In this document: positions 52,063 through 61,261 of the stretch, piece by piece
Position numbering within the stretch: position 1 is the first letter of the stretch
Layout of the letters: each line of letters begins with the position of its first letter
Assembly (NCBI RefSeq): GCF_002799155.1
Contig: NZ_NERD01000002.1
Location: 2,914,001 to 2,978,000, forward strand
Direction of reading: 5' to 3'
DNA from: Stenotrophomonas maltophilia
Lineage (GTDB): Bacteria; Pseudomonadota; Gammaproteobacteria; Xanthomonadales; Xanthomonadaceae
Length of the DNA stretch: 64,000 nt
Notes under the pieces: generated by a model
The model's input: the letters and a program-made list of their open reading frames with translations, nothing else
What the model was told of the DNA's origin: nothing
Databases searched by the model: none
Made by a program: the position numbers and the translations under genes

Positions 52063-53910
52063 ATGGATACCGCGCTGACGCTGACCAACGACATGAAGCT
52101 CGTGCTCGGGCTGGTCGGCTTCACGATGGCGATGTTCCTGTTCGAGCGCATCCGCGCCGACGTGGTCGCGCTGGTGGTGCTGGTGGTGCTCGGTGTCACC
52201 GGCCTGATCGCGCCGGAGGAAATCTTCGGCGGTTTCTCCGGTAACGCGGTGATGAGCATCATCGCCACCACCATCCTCGGTGCGGGCCTGGACCGCACCG
52301 GGGCGCTGAACCGGCTGGCCGCCTGGCTGCTGCGGCGCGGACACGGCATCGAGCAGCGGCTATTGATGATGACCACGGCCATCGCCGGCCTGAATTCGTC
52401 CTTCATGCAGAACCCCTCGGTGATGGCGTTGTACCTGCCGGTCGCCTCGCGACTGGCAGCGCGCACCGGGCTGACCCTGCAGCGGCTGCTGCTGCCGATC
52501 TCGGCGGCGATCGTGATGGGCGGCGCGCTGACCATGGTCGGCAATTCGCCGCTGATCCTGCTGAACGATCTGCTGGCCTCGGCCAACAACAACCTGCCCT
52601 CGGGCCTGGCCACCATCGAGCCGCTGCGCATGTTCGCGCCGCTGCCGATCGGTGTGGCACTGCTGGTCGCCTCGCTGCTGTACTTCCGCTACTACGGCGA
52701 CCGCAAGCTGATCGAGGAAGAGAACCTGGTCAACGACGGGGTCACCCCGGCGCGCACCGAGAGCTACTTTGCCAAGACCTATGGCATCGAAGGTGATGTG
52801 TTCGAGCTGGTGGTCAGCGCTGAAAGCCCGCTGGTCGGCATGACCCTGGGAGAGGCCGAGAACCTGCACGATGCGCCGCTGCTGCTTGCCCTGAAAACCG
52901 GCAACGACACCCGCCTGGCGCCGCCGGCGGAGATGCGCATCTGGGTCGGCAGCGTGCTCGGCGCGATGGGCCCTCGCCAACAGATCAGCGATTTCGCGCA
53001 GAACCAGTTCCTGCGCATGTCTTCGCGCCTGAAGCACCTGGGCGACCTGTTCAATCCCAGCCGCGCCGGTATTTCCGAAGCGGTGGTGCCACCGACTTCG
53101 AATGTGATCGGCAAGAGCGCGGCCGACCTGCGCCTGCGCAAGGAGCGCGGCATCAGCCTGCTGGCGATCAACCGCGACAAGCAGGTGATCCGCGAGGACG
53201 TGCGCGACGTGCAGCTGCGTGCCGGTGACATGCTGGTGTTCCACAGCATCTGGACCGACCTGGCGCAGGCCGCCCGCAGCCGCGACTTCGTGGTGGTGAC
53301 CGACTACCCGACCGGCGAGCAGCGCCCGCACAAGTTCAAGATCGCGATGGCGATCTTCGCGTTGACCATCCTGATCGCCCTGACCAGCAAGCTGCCGGTG
53401 GCGCTGACCCTGATGACCGGCGTGGCCGGCATGCTGCTGACCGGCGTGCTGCGCATGGACGAGGCCTATGCTTCGATCAACTGGAAGACAGTGTTCATGA
53501 TGGCCGGGCTGATTCCGCTCGGCTGGGCGATGGACTCCAGTGGCGCGGCGGCGTGGGTGGCCGGCCACACCATCGACAAGCTGCCCACCGGCATTCCGGT
53601 GTGGGTGCTGGAAGTGGCGCTGGCACTGCTGACCACGGCGTTCTCGCTGGTGATCAGCCATGTGGGCGCGACCATCGTGATGGTGCCGATCGCGGTGAAC
53701 CTGGCGTTGGCGGCGGGTGGCAACCCGACCGCGTTCGCGCTGATCGTGGCGCTGTCGGCATCCAACAACCTGATGACGGCCTCCAACCCGGTGATCTCGA
53801 TGATCACCGGCCCGGCCAACTACACCCCACGTGAGATGTGGCGGGTCGGCGGACCGTTGTCGCTGATCTACACCTGCGTGGTGGTGTTGATGATCAACCT
53901 GATGTTCTGA
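52063..53910 (+). CDS. SLC13-type permease with two TrkA-C (RCK_C) domains
   Basis: 615 residues, inner membrane. Two halves of about five or six helices each surround a soluble insert at ~220-430 with two TrkA_C-like folds (GDVFELVVSAESPLVGMTLGEAE and ISEAVVPPTSNVIGKSAADLRL). Helical hairpins with GLNSSFMQNPSVMALYLPV and SHVGATIVMVPIAVNLALAAGG fit the DASS/SLC13 permease fold. Relatives carry sulfate, dicarboxylates or are uncharacterised; the substrate is unknown. 27 bases after trmB, probably in the same operon. Confidence 0.85.
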   Translation: MDTALTLTNDMKLVLGLVGFTMAMFLFERIRADVVALVVLVVLGVTGLIAPEEIFGGFSGNAVMSIIATTILGAGLDRTGALNRLAAWLLRRGHGIEQRLLMMTTAIAGLNSSFMQNPSVMALYLPVASRLAARTGLTLQRLLLPISAAIVMGGALTMVGNSPLILLNDLLASANNNLPSGLATIEPLRMFAPLPIGVALLVASLLYFRYYGDRKLIEEENLVNDGVTPARTESYFAKTYGIEGDVFELVVSAESPLVGMTLGEAENLHDAPLLLALKTGNDTRLAPPAEMRIWVGSVLGAMGPRQQISDFAQNQFLRMSSRLKHLGDLFNPSRAGISEAVVPPTSNVIGKSAADLRLRKERGISLLAINRDKQVIREDVRDVQLRAGDMLVFHSIWTDLAQAARSRDFVVVTDYPTGEQRPHKFKIAMAIFALTILIALTSKLPVALTLMTGVAGMLLTGVLRMDEAYASINWKTVFMMAGLIPLGWAMDSSGAAAWVAGHTIDKLPTGIPVWVLEVALALLTTAFSLVISHVGATIVMVPIAVNLALAAGGNPTAFALIVALSASNNLMTASNPVISMITGPANYTPREMWRVGGPLSLIYTCVVVLMINLMF

Positions 53911-53988
53911 GGTTGGGGTTTGTTGGCAGGGCTGCGCCCTGCACCTGCAGAAGCAACGTCAACGTCAAAAGCTCGTTTCCTGGGGGAT

Positions 53989-54091
53989 GGCGGGGCGGGT
54001 CCGGTTGCGGGGGACGCCGTGAACCCATCCATGGGGGCTTGGTCGCGGCATCCATGCCGCTCACCCCCCCCGCAACCGGACCCACCCCGCC
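53989..54091. repeat. Long-hairpin repeat, copy C (three-copy family)
   Basis: The outer arms GGCGGGGCGGGTCCGGTTGC (53989-54008) and the matching GCAACCGGACCC..CCCCGCC end at 54091. Inside are CCCA-TCCA-TGGG and GCGGCA-TCCA-TGCCGC hairpins. On the other strand it reads as copy B, and homology extends past the arm into AAGG / GTCGA flanks. Confidence 0.88.
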
Positions 54092-54130
54092 TTCGACAAT
54101 TTCCGTCGATCTGTCGGTGGATGAATCTCT

Positions 54131-54178
54131 GGATACCCATTGATGTGGATACCCATTGATGTGGATACCTATTGATCC
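54131..54178. repeat. Three 16-base tandem repeats
   Basis: Units GGATACCCATTGATGT, GGATACCCATTGATGT and GGATACCTATTGATCC follow one another directly. They lie in the gap between the SLC13 and Rieske genes. The ~300-base gap otherwise contains only copy C and REP-like hairpins. Confidence 0.9.
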
Positions 54179-54213
54179 TGTGGGTGCGAACCTTGGTTCG
54201 CACGCCGGTTGCC

Positions 54214-54549
54214 TCAAGCCAGGTAGACCTGCCCGTCGCGCACGTCCACCGGCACCGCACGCAGGCGGTCGCCCTTGCACGGGCCGGCGATGCAGTCGCC
54301 GCTGTCCAGCGCGAACGAGGCGCCATGCGCCGCGCACACCAGGTGGCCCTCACGGCTTTTCAGGAACTGGCCTGGCGCCCAGTCCAGGCGGCGGCCGGCG
54401 TGCGGACAGATGTTCAGGAACGCGCGCACCTGCGCACCGTCGCGGTACAGCACCAGCGATTCGGCATCGCCATCGACCACCGCTTCGACCTCGGCAAACG
54501 CGCCATCGGCAATGGCATCAAGGGCGATCAGGGCAGCAGCGGCAGTCAT
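54214..54549 (-). CDS. Small Rieske [2Fe-2S] protein
   Basis: 111 residues from ATG 54549. Rieske cluster ligands are in two loops: CPHAGRRLDW (Cys-X-His) and CAAHGASF (Cys-X2-His). NirD/ferredoxin-like size, no signal peptide or membrane segment, so it is cytosolic. It probably serves as an electron carrier for an oxygenase or reductase not in the window. Confidence 0.88.
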   Translation of the reverse strand: MTAAAALIALDAIADGAFAEVEAVVDGDAESLVLYRDGAQVRAFLNICPHAGRRLDWAPGQFLKSREGHLVCAAHGASFALDSGDCIAGPCKGDRLRAVPVDVRDGQVYLA

Positions 54550-54727
54550 GGCGAAGGCTCGGACAGTAAACCCGCATTGTCGCACGCCCACTCAGGTGAC
54601 TGGCTGCGACATGAACACAAGTCATTGATCCGTAATAAGCATAGGCTATATTTAACGAGTTTTTCACTCAATGACAGTGGCGCGTCCCGATACTCTGGTT
54701 TCGCTGATCCCAGCCTATCGAGCCGCC

Positions 54728-55009
54728 ATGTTCAATCGTGCATCCGCCGTCAACCAGTTCCGCACCCTGTTCGCGCCGCGCAAGCCGCGCCACCCGCTGG
54801 TGCGCGTAGCCGTAGGCCTGCTCGGCCTGGCGATCCTGGCCGCGATGGTGTTCATCGGTGTGTTCGTCGGTGCGGCAATGATCCTGGTCGGCCTGGCGTG
54901 GAAGCTGCTGGCCTCGCGCAAGCCGGGCGTCGCCCGTCCGGTCGACCCGACGGTGGTCGAAGGCGAGTACCGCGTGGTGCGCAAGCCGGTATTGCCGGCG
55001 TCGCGCTGA
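54728..55009 (+). CDS. Small membrane protein of unknown function
   Basis: 93 residues from ATG 54728; ATG 54671 would add 19 residues that look non-conserved. One long hydrophobic stretch (VGLLGLAILAAMVFIGVFVGAAMILVGLAWKLL), then a basic tail ending DPTVVEGEYRVVRKPVLPASR. The last block looks like a conserved recognition motif. Function not known. Confidence 0.65.
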   Translation: MFNRASAVNQFRTLFAPRKPRHPLVRVAVGLLGLAILAAMVFIGVFVGAAMILVGLAWKLLASRKPGVARPVDPTVVEGEYRVVRKPVLPASR

Positions 55010-55063
55010 TCCAGGTCTTCCGCGCCCGCTGACGGCGGGCGCCATGCGTTCTAGACTGCGGGC

Positions 55064-55801
55064 ATGCCCTTCCTGGATGCCCGCATGTCCGATGTCTCCG
55101 ATGTGATCCCTGCCGTAGCCCTGCCGCGTGTGCCGGTAGCTGGTGGCGGCAGTTTCCCCGTGCACCGCATCTACTGCGTCGGCCGCAACTTCGCCGACCA
55201 CGCCCGCGAAATGGGCGCGGTGGTGCCGGCGGCCGATGACCGTGGCCGCCCGATGTTCTTCAGCAAGCCGGCCGATGCGATCGTGGTCGGCCACGACGAT
55301 GCCATCCCCTATCCGCCGGCAACTGCCAACCTGCACCACGAAGTGGAGCTGGTGGTGGCGATCGGCCGCGATGCGCCCGCCGGCGAGCTGGCCGTGGCCG
55401 ACGCCGATGCGCTGGTCTATGGCTACGCCGTCGGCCTGGACCTGACCCGCCGCGACCTGCAGGCCGCGGCCAAGGACAAGGGCCACCCGTGGGATGCGGC
55501 CAAGGGCTTCGATGCCTCCGCGCCGATCAGCGAAATCGTCCACGCCGAGGAAGTCGGCGACCTGGCCGCGCTGAACCTGTCGCTGGAGGTCAACGGCGAG
55601 GTGCGCCAGCAGGCACTGCTCGACCAGATGATCTGGAACGTGCCGGAGATCCTGCATGAGCTGTCCAAGCTGTGGCAGCTGCGTGCCGGCGACCTGGTGT
55701 TCATGGGCACCCCGTCCGGGGTGGCTGCACTGAAGCCCGGCGACCGCTTCAGTGCCCGCCTGGAAAACGTGGCCGAGCGCCACGGCGTGATCGCCGGCTG
55801 A
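55064..55801 (+). CDS. Fumarylacetoacetate hydrolase family protein
   Basis: 245 residues; ATG 55085 is an alternative start. [16 protein letters not shown] begins the FAH core; metal-binding acids are in [15 protein letters not shown] and [29 protein letters not shown] closes the pocket. Family enzymes split C-C bonds in aromatic catabolism (for example fumarylpyruvate or acylpyruvate hydrolase). The exact reaction cannot be told. It stands between a small membrane gene and mscL. Confidence 0.88.
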   Translation: MPFLDARMSDVSDVIPAVALPRVPVAGGGSFPVHRIYCVGRNFADHAREMGAVVPAADDRGRPMFFSKPADAIVVGHDDAIPYPPATANLHHEVELVVAIGRDAPAGELAVADADALVYGYAVGLDLTRRDLQAAAKDKGHPWDAAKGFDASAPISEIVHAEEVGDLAALNLSLEVNGEVRQQALLDQMIWNVPEILHELSKLWQLRAGDLVFMGTPSGVAALKPGDRFSARLENVAERHGVIAG

Positions 55802-55856
55802 CATCACCTGCGCTACCCTGCGCGCTGTCCACTTCCCCCACCGGAGAAAAACAACA

Positions 55857-56261
55857 ATGGGAATGCTCACCGAGTTCAAGGAATTCGCGATGCGCGGCAA
55901 CGTCATCGACCTCGCCGTCGGCGTGGTGATCGGCGCGGCCTTCGGCAAGATCGTGACCGCGCTGGTCGAGAAGATCATCATGCCGCCGCTGGGCCTGCTG
56001 ATCGGCAAAGTGGACTTCTCGCAGCTGGCCTGGACGTTGTCACCGGCCAGCGTCGGCGCCGATGGCAAGGAGATCCCGGCCGTGGTGATCGGCTACGGTG
56101 ACTTCATCAATACACTGATCCAGTTCGTGATCGTGGCCTTCGCCATCTTCCTGGTCATCAAGGTGATCAACCGCCTGTCGCGCAAGAAGGAAGCCGCGCC
56201 GGCGGCACCGGCCGAGGAAGTGGTACTGCTGCGTGAGATCCGCGACAGCCTGAAAAGATAA
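55857..56261 (+). CDS. mscL: Large-conductance mechanosensitive channel MscL
   Basis: 134 residues. Two-helix pentameric channel that opens on osmotic down-shock. N-terminal [33 protein letters not shown] (first helix, gate), periplasmic loop about 45-75, second helix [23 protein letters not shown], and a charged C-terminal helix [11 protein letters not shown]. Starts after GGAG at moderate spacing. Confidence 0.97.
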   Translation: MGMLTEFKEFAMRGNVIDLAVGVVIGAAFGKIVTALVEKIIMPPLGLLIGKVDFSQLAWTLSPASVGADGKEIPAVVIGYGDFINTLIQFVIVAFAIFLVIKVINRLSRKKEAAPAAPAEEVVLLREIRDSLKR

Positions 56262-56415
56262 CGGAACGGGCTCCTGCGGGCGCCCTTTCCATCTGCGTGT
56301 CTGCGACGCTTCCCATGTGGTGTTGCTGTTATCCTCGTGCGCCCGCGCAGTGCCCTCGCACCGCGCGGGAAGCACGAAACCACCGCCATTTGCGGTGGAT
56401 GCCAGGAGGCACCGC

Positions 56416-56973
56416 TTGAACACCCTCACCCCGCGCATGGGCGCACTCGCCATACCCCTGCTACTGTCTGCCTGCATGTGCGTGGCCGGCACCGCGCAGG
56501 CGCGCGATATCTCTGTCACCGATGGCAAGGGCCATTACCTGCCCTACAAGCCCGGGATGGCACTGCCCAAGGGCGTAGCCGCGCCGCTGGACGGCTACAG
56601 CCACGCCGACCTGCTGCTGGCGGCCGCGCAGCCGATCGAGGCACAGATGAAAGCGCGCGGCCTCGATCCGACGCTGACCCGCGAGTCTCTGTTTGCGATG
56701 GCCGGCGTGCTGAACGAGGCGCTGGAAGCCAGGAGTGCCGAGTACCAGATCGCCACCGATCTGCAGATGGCCGGCGATTCGCCAAAGGCCCGCCATGAAG
56801 CAGTGACTGCGCTGGCCAAGCGCTTTGGGCTGCTGACAGTCGATGCCACCTACGATTCGCTGAAGGGTTCGCCGCTGTTGTCGCTCGACAAGCAGTTCCT
56901 GAACGACTACATCAACAACGCCGGCAACGGTGTGGCCAGCTACATCATGAAGCTGGATACCGCAGCCAGGTAA
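56416..56973 (+). CDS. Exported protein of unknown function, TTG start
   Basis: 185 residues from TTG 56416, chosen because AGGAGG lies exactly 6 bases upstream and the reading starts the signal peptide (NTLTPRMGALAIPLLLSACMCVAGTAQARD). ATG 56437 would shorten it. The mature protein is helical with LPYKPGMALPKGVAAPLDGYSHADLLLAAAQPIEAQM and a C-terminal LLSLDKQFLNDYINNAGNGVAS. I do not recognise a family. A hairpin terminator follows. Confidence 0.7.
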   Translation: MNTLTPRMGALAIPLLLSACMCVAGTAQARDISVTDGKGHYLPYKPGMALPKGVAAPLDGYSHADLLLAAAQPIEAQMKARGLDPTLTRESLFAMAGVLNEALEARSAEYQIATDLQMAGDSPKARHEAVTALAKRFGLLTVDATYDSLKGSPLLSLDKQFLNDYINNAGNGVASYIMKLDTAAR

Positions 56974-57010
56974 TTGCCAGCGGCACCCTTGGGCGCCATG
57001 GAAGCAGGTG

Positions 57011-57035
57011 AAAGCCCCGCCCCCGGCGGGGCTTT
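57011..57035. terminator. Rho-independent terminator
   Basis: AAAGCCCCGCC / GGCGGGGCTTT with a 3-base loop, then CGCTTTG, 37 bases after the 56416-56973 stop. It can serve either strand. Confidence 0.8.
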
Positions 57036-57148
57036 CGCTTTGCCGGACATGGCGGAAAACAGCGTTCGCGCCGGCCATGACCTCCCGCCCATGCGCCGGG
57101 CTGAACGACTGTTAAGCTCCAAGGCTTAGGTCCCTTCCGGAGTTGTCC

Positions 57149-58570
57149 ATGCGTCGCCGCCTCCTTGCCATCGCATCCTCCCTCGCCCTGCTGGCCGGCC
57201 CGGCCTTCGCAGCGCCGCACACCACCACCCTGCCCCCCGCCTCGCTGGCCACCGCCGCCCAGCTGCGCGACCAGGCGCTGGCCGACGACACTGGCTGGAA
57301 GGTGGTCGAATCGCTCACCACCGAGATCGGCCCGCGCATCGCCGGCAGCGAGGCGGACGCCCGTGCGGTGGCCTGGGCCGAGGCCAAGTTCAAGGCACTC
57401 GGCTTCGACAAGGTGTGGAAGGAGCCGGTGACGTTCCCGAAGTGGGAGCGCCGCAGTGAACACGCCGCCGTGACCGGCAAGAATCCGCAGCCGCTGCAGA
57501 TCACGGCACTGGGCGGCAGCCCGGGCGGTATGGTGGAAGCGGAAGTGGTGCGCTTCGCCGACCTGGCCGCATTGCAGGCCGCACCGGCCGGTTCGCTGAA
57601 GGGCAAGATCGCCTTCGTCGATTACCAGATGCTGCCGTTCCGCGATGGCCGCGATTACGGCCGCGGCGGTGCGATCCGCAGCAAGGGCCCGTCCGAAGCG
57701 ATCCGCAAGGGCGCTGTCGGTTTCCTGATGCGCTCGGCAGGTACCGACTCGCACCGCGTGCCGCACACCGGCATCACCCGGTTTGACGATGGCCTGACCC
57801 CGGTGCCGTCGGCGGCACTGTCGGTGCCCGATGCCGACCAGCTGGCCCGCCTGCTGGCCCGCGGCAGCACCACGGTGAAGGTGGCGCTCGATTGCGGCTG
57901 GGACGGCACCGCCACCTCTTACAACGTGATCGGCGAGATCACCGGCCGCAGCCTGCCGAAGGAAGTGGTGGTGATCGGTGGTCACCTGGATTCGTGGGAC
58001 CTGGGCACCGGCGCGGTGGATGACGGCGCGGGCGTGGGCATCACCATGGCTGCCGGCCACCTGATCGGCCAGCTGAAGCAGGCGCCGAAGCGCACCATCC
58101 GCGTGATCGCCTTTGCCAACGAGGAACAGGGCCTGTACGGCGGCAAGGCGTATGCCGAGGCGCATGCCAAGGACGTGGCCCTGCACCAGCTGGCCGCCGA
58201 GAGCGACTTCGGTGCCGGCCGCATCTATGCCTTCAATACCGGTTCGCCGAACCCGGAAGGCTCGCGCGAGGCAACGAAGCAGATTGCCGAGGTGATGAAG
58301 CCACTGGGCATCGAGTACCAGGCCGACAAGGGCGGCCCGGGCCCGGACGTCGGCCCGCTGGCCGCCAAGGGCGGTGCGTGGGCGTGGCTGGCGCAGGATG
58401 GCTCGGACTACTTCCACCTGCACCACACCGCCGACGACACGCTGGACAAGATCGATCCGAAGGCACTGGCGCAGAACGTGGCCGCCTACACCGTGTTCGC
58501 GTACCTGGCGGCGGAAGCGGATGGCAGCTTCGGCAGCGAAGCCAAGACGACCACGCCGCCGAACGAATGA
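57149..58570 (+). CDS. Secreted M28-family zinc metallopeptidase
   Basis: 473 residues from ATG 57149 (CGGAG 9 bases upstream; TTG 57143 is also in frame). Signal peptide to AGPAFAAPH. A protease-associated (PA)-like insert lies at ~130-250. The M28 core has GGHLDSWDLGTGAVDDGAG (first His and bridging Asp), FANEEQGLYGG (catalytic Glu-Glu), and HLHHTADDTLDKID with a late zinc His. An exported aminopeptidase or carboxypeptidase; specificity unknown. Confidence 0.93.
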   Translation: MRRRLLAIASSLALLAGPAFAAPHTTTLPPASLATAAQLRDQALADDTGWKVVESLTTEIGPRIAGSEADARAVAWAEAKFKALGFDKVWKEPVTFPKWERRSEHAAVTGKNPQPLQITALGGSPGGMVEAEVVRFADLAALQAAPAGSLKGKIAFVDYQMLPFRDGRDYGRGGAIRSKGPSEAIRKGAVGFLMRSAGTDSHRVPHTGITRFDDGLTPVPSAALSVPDADQLARLLARGSTTVKVALDCGWDGTATSYNVIGEITGRSLPKEVVVIGGHLDSWDLGTGAVDDGAGVGITMAAGHLIGQLKQAPKRTIRVIAFANEEQGLYGGKAYAEAHAKDVALHQLAAESDFGAGRIYAFNTGSPNPEGSREATKQIAEVMKPLGIEYQADKGGPGPDVGPLAAKGGAWAWLAQDGSDYFHLHHTADDTLDKIDPKALAQNVAAYTVFAYLAAEADGSFGSEAKTTTPPNE

Positions 58571-58671
58571 TGCACTGGCGCCGGGCCATGCCCGGCGAGC
58601 GCAGCGGGAAGAGCGGTGCGAACCGAGGTTCGCACCCACCGGGCAAAGTTGCACGCACCGGGCCAAGGCGC

Positions 58672-58708
58672 GGGCCAGAGCCCCCGCCTTGGCGAGGGAT
58701 CCGACCCC
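58672..58708. repeat. Decayed GGGGTCAGAGCCC-type inverted repeat
   Basis: GGGCCAGAGCCCCCGCC..GGCGAGGGATCCGACCCC keeps the right half and part of the left. It lies between the M28 peptidase and the symporter end. Confidence 0.65.
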
Positions 58709-58715
58709 AGTCCTG

Positions 58716-60167
58716 TCAGCCTTCCCACACGCTGGTGTTGCGCACACCCAGCAGCTTCGGGTTGTACAGCGGATCCTTGCCGGCCTGGCGATGCTGCTCG
58801 TAATCGCGCAGCGCCGCCAACGCCGGCTTCTGCAGCAGCAGGATGGCAATGATGTTCAACCAGCTCATCAGGCCCACGCCGATATCGCCCAGCGACCAGG
58901 CCACCGTTGCACTGTTGACCGCCGAGTAGCCGGTCGCCGCCAGGAACAGCAGCTGGAACACGCCCACCACCCACGGCGCCGGGCGATCACGGCACAGGTA
59001 GCTGATGTTGGTCTCGGCCATGTAGTACAGCGCCAGGATGGTGGTGAACGCGAACGGCAGGATCGCCAGCGCCACGAACGAACGGCCGAAGCCCGGCAGT
59101 GCGGATTCCACCGCATGCTGCACGAAGCGCGGCCCGGCCTCGACGCCGGGCAGGTTGCCCAGCAGCAGGCGCGCCTCATCCGGAATGCCGTTCACCGCCG
59201 GGTCGTAGACGTTGTACAGGCCGGTGGACAGGATCAGGAAGGCCGTGGCGCTGCACACCACCATGGTGTCGATGTAGACCGAGAACGACTGCACCAGGCC
59301 CTGCTTGACCGGATGCGAGACTTCGGCGGCAGCGGCCGGATGCGCGCCGCTGCCCATGCCGGCCTCGTTGGACAGCACGCCGCGACGCACGCCCCACTGG
59401 ATGGCGGTGCCGATCATTGCGCCGAACGCTGCATCCACGCCGAAGGCACTGCGCAGCACCAGCATGATCACGTCCGGCACCTTCTCCGCGTTGAGCACCA
59501 TCACCAGCGCCGCGACCAGCAGGTAGGCCACGGCCATCAGCGGCACCACCCATTCGGCCACGCGCGCAATGCGCCGCACGCCGCCGATGAGGATGGCACC
59601 CAGCACCACCAGCAGGACGGCGGTGGTCGTCATCACCGGCACATCCCAGGCTTCGTTGACCGCACTGGTGATCGCGTTGGACTGCGTGCCGGCCAGCATC
59701 GCGCCCGCAAGCACGGTCACCAGTGCGAACAGCACCGCATACCAGCGCTGGCCGAGGCCTTTTTCGATGTAGTAAGCCGGCCCCCCCCGGTACTGGCCCT
59801 TGGCATCACGATCCTTGTAGATCTGCGCAAGCGTGGATTCGACGAAGGCACTGGACGCACCGAGGAAGGCAACGATCCACATCCAGAAGATCGCGCCGGG
59901 GCCGCCGAAGGCGATGGCCATGGCGACACCGGCGATGTTGCCGACGCCCACGCGGCTGGACAGCGAAAGGGATAACGCCTGGAACGGCGAGACGCCGGCA
60001 TCGGAACGCTCATGGCGGAGCATGAGGCGCAGCATGTCCGGCAATGCCCGCAACTGGATGAAGCGCGTGCGCACGCTGAAGTACAGGCCGGTGAGCAGGC
60101 ACAGCACCACCAGGTAGGGACTCCAGACGATGCCGAGGATCGCGTTGACGATGGATTCGATGTTCAT
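58716..60167 (-). CDS. Na+:alanine/glycine symporter family (AGCS) transporter
   Basis: 483 residues from ATG 60167 (GAGGGG 6 bases upstream). About 11 hydrophobic segments. AGCS signatures: RVGVGNIAGVAMAIAFGGPGAIFWMW, GGPAYYIEKGLG, GVRRGVLSNEAGMGSGAHPAAAAEVSHPVKQG. Family members import small neutral amino acids with sodium. The coding strand holds a run of eight G in the GGPAYY codons (59781-59788), absent from its paralogue at 62265-63773. It is 10 bases after the outer-membrane protein gene, probably one operon. Confidence 0.92.
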   Translation of the reverse strand: MNIESIVNAILGIVWSPYLVVLCLLTGLYFSVRTRFIQLRALPDMLRLMLRHERSDAGVSPFQALSLSLSSRVGVGNIAGVAMAIAFGGPGAIFWMWIVAFLGASSAFVESTLAQIYKDRDAKGQYRGGPAYYIEKGLGQRWYAVLFALVTVLAGAMLAGTQSNAITSAVNEAWDVPVMTTTAVLLVVLGAILIGGVRRIARVAEWVVPLMAVAYLLVAALVMVLNAEKVPDVIMLVLRSAFGVDAAFGAMIGTAIQWGVRRGVLSNEAGMGSGAHPAAAAEVSHPVKQGLVQSFSVYIDTMVVCSATAFLILSTGLYNVYDPAVNGIPDEARLLLGNLPGVEAGPRFVQHAVESALPGFGRSFVALAILPFAFTTILALYYMAETNISYLCRDRPAPWVVGVFQLLFLAATGYSAVNSATVAWSLGDIGVGLMSWLNIIAILLLQKPALAALRDYEQHRQAGKDPLYNPKLLGVRNTSVWEG

Positions 60168-60177
60168 CGGCGGCCCC

Positions 60178-61170
60178 TCAGAAGAACATGCCCAGAGCGA
60201 CCTGGGGGCTGATGATGCGGCTGGTGTTGCGGCCGGCCACGCTGAACTCGACACCGGCGATCAGGCCCAGTGATGGGCTGAAGTGGTACTCCACGGCCGG
60301 CGCCAGGGTGACGCTGCGGCTGGCCGGGCGATGCTCTTCGATCCGTTCGATCGCACCGCTGCTGTTGCGTGCGAAGCCGCTCAGGCGCTGGCCGGTCTCG
60401 CGGCTGGCGGCCACCTCCATCACGCCCACCCAGCGCGAATTGAAGCTGTATTCGGCGCCGACCGACAGGCCCAGCACCGACCCGCGGGAGATATGTCCCT
60501 GGAAGCTGTCATCGGTGCCGTACACGCTGGTGCCGGATATGGCGGTGCGCGACGGTGCCGGCCCGGCACTGAGCTGGGCGCGCCAGCGCAGCGGGCGCTC
60601 ATTTCCCAGCCAGACCACCTGCTGCACGCCGAGTGCGGCGGTCGTGCGCTGCACGCCATCACCCTGGGCATCGAGTGCGTTGCCGGTGATGCGGTCGTGG
60701 CTGCCGGTGCTGAAGCGCTGCACCAGTGCGACCGAGATGGCCGGTCGCGTGCCATCGGCATTGGGGGCCTGCAACAGGTACTGCAGGCGCGCGGTGGTAT
60801 CGCCAGCGCGGAAACCGCTGCTGCGCGCGCTGCCCTGTTCGGCACGGGAGGCACTGAGATTGACCTGGCCCATCACCCGGTCGCTGAAGCCATAGATGAT
60901 CGGGACCACCGTGGCCCATGCGCCGCTGTGCTGCCCGCTGCGGCGACGGTGGCCACCATCGTCGTAGTGATCGCGACTGTCGACCCGCACCAGATAAGGT
61001 TCGATATACCAATGACCCTGCGGCAGGCCGGCCGGGTTGGGGGTGATCAACGGGCCGGTGAAATTGACCCCGTCCAGGCTGCGCTCTTCAGCCTGCACCG
61101 CGGGGACTGCAAGTGCGCACAGCACCAGCAGCAGGGATGCGCGCATCGCGTGGTGTTGGATTCGATGCAT
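60178..61170 (-). CDS. Outer-membrane beta-barrel protein upstream of AGCS symporter
   Basis: 330 residues from ATG 61170 (AGGAG 8 bases upstream); ATG 61146 is also possible. Signal peptide to about AVPAVQAEERS. The mature part is rich in alternating strands (NPAGLPQGHWYIEPYLVRV, GFSDRVMGQVNLSAS, WRAQLSAGPAPSRT) and ends in Phe-Phe (ALGMFF), an outer-membrane signature. It resembles the 'MetA-pathway/phenol' or generic transporter OMP families loosely. Pairing with a symporter suggests passage of the same substrate across the outer membrane, an inference. Confidence 0.75.
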   Translation of the reverse strand: MHRIQHHAMRASLLLVLCALAVPAVQAEERSLDGVNFTGPLITPNPAGLPQGHWYIEPYLVRVDSRDHYDDGGHRRRSGQHSGAWATVVPIIYGFSDRVMGQVNLSASRAEQGSARSSGFRAGDTTARLQYLLQAPNADGTRPAISVALVQRFSTGSHDRITGNALDAQGDGVQRTTAALGVQQVVWLGNERPLRWRAQLSAGPAPSRTAISGTSVYGTDDSFQGHISRGSVLGLSVGAEYSFNSRWVGVMEVAASRETGQRLSGFARNSSGAIERIEEHRPASRSVTLAPAVEYHFSPSLGLIAGVEFSVAGRNTSRIISPQVALGMFF

Positions 61171-61261
61171 GGGAACCGCTCCTGTTCGACATTGGATGGA
61201 GGTCCACCGTGCGATGCAGGATGCGGCTCAACAATGAGACAAATTCTAAAAGTGCGTGTTC

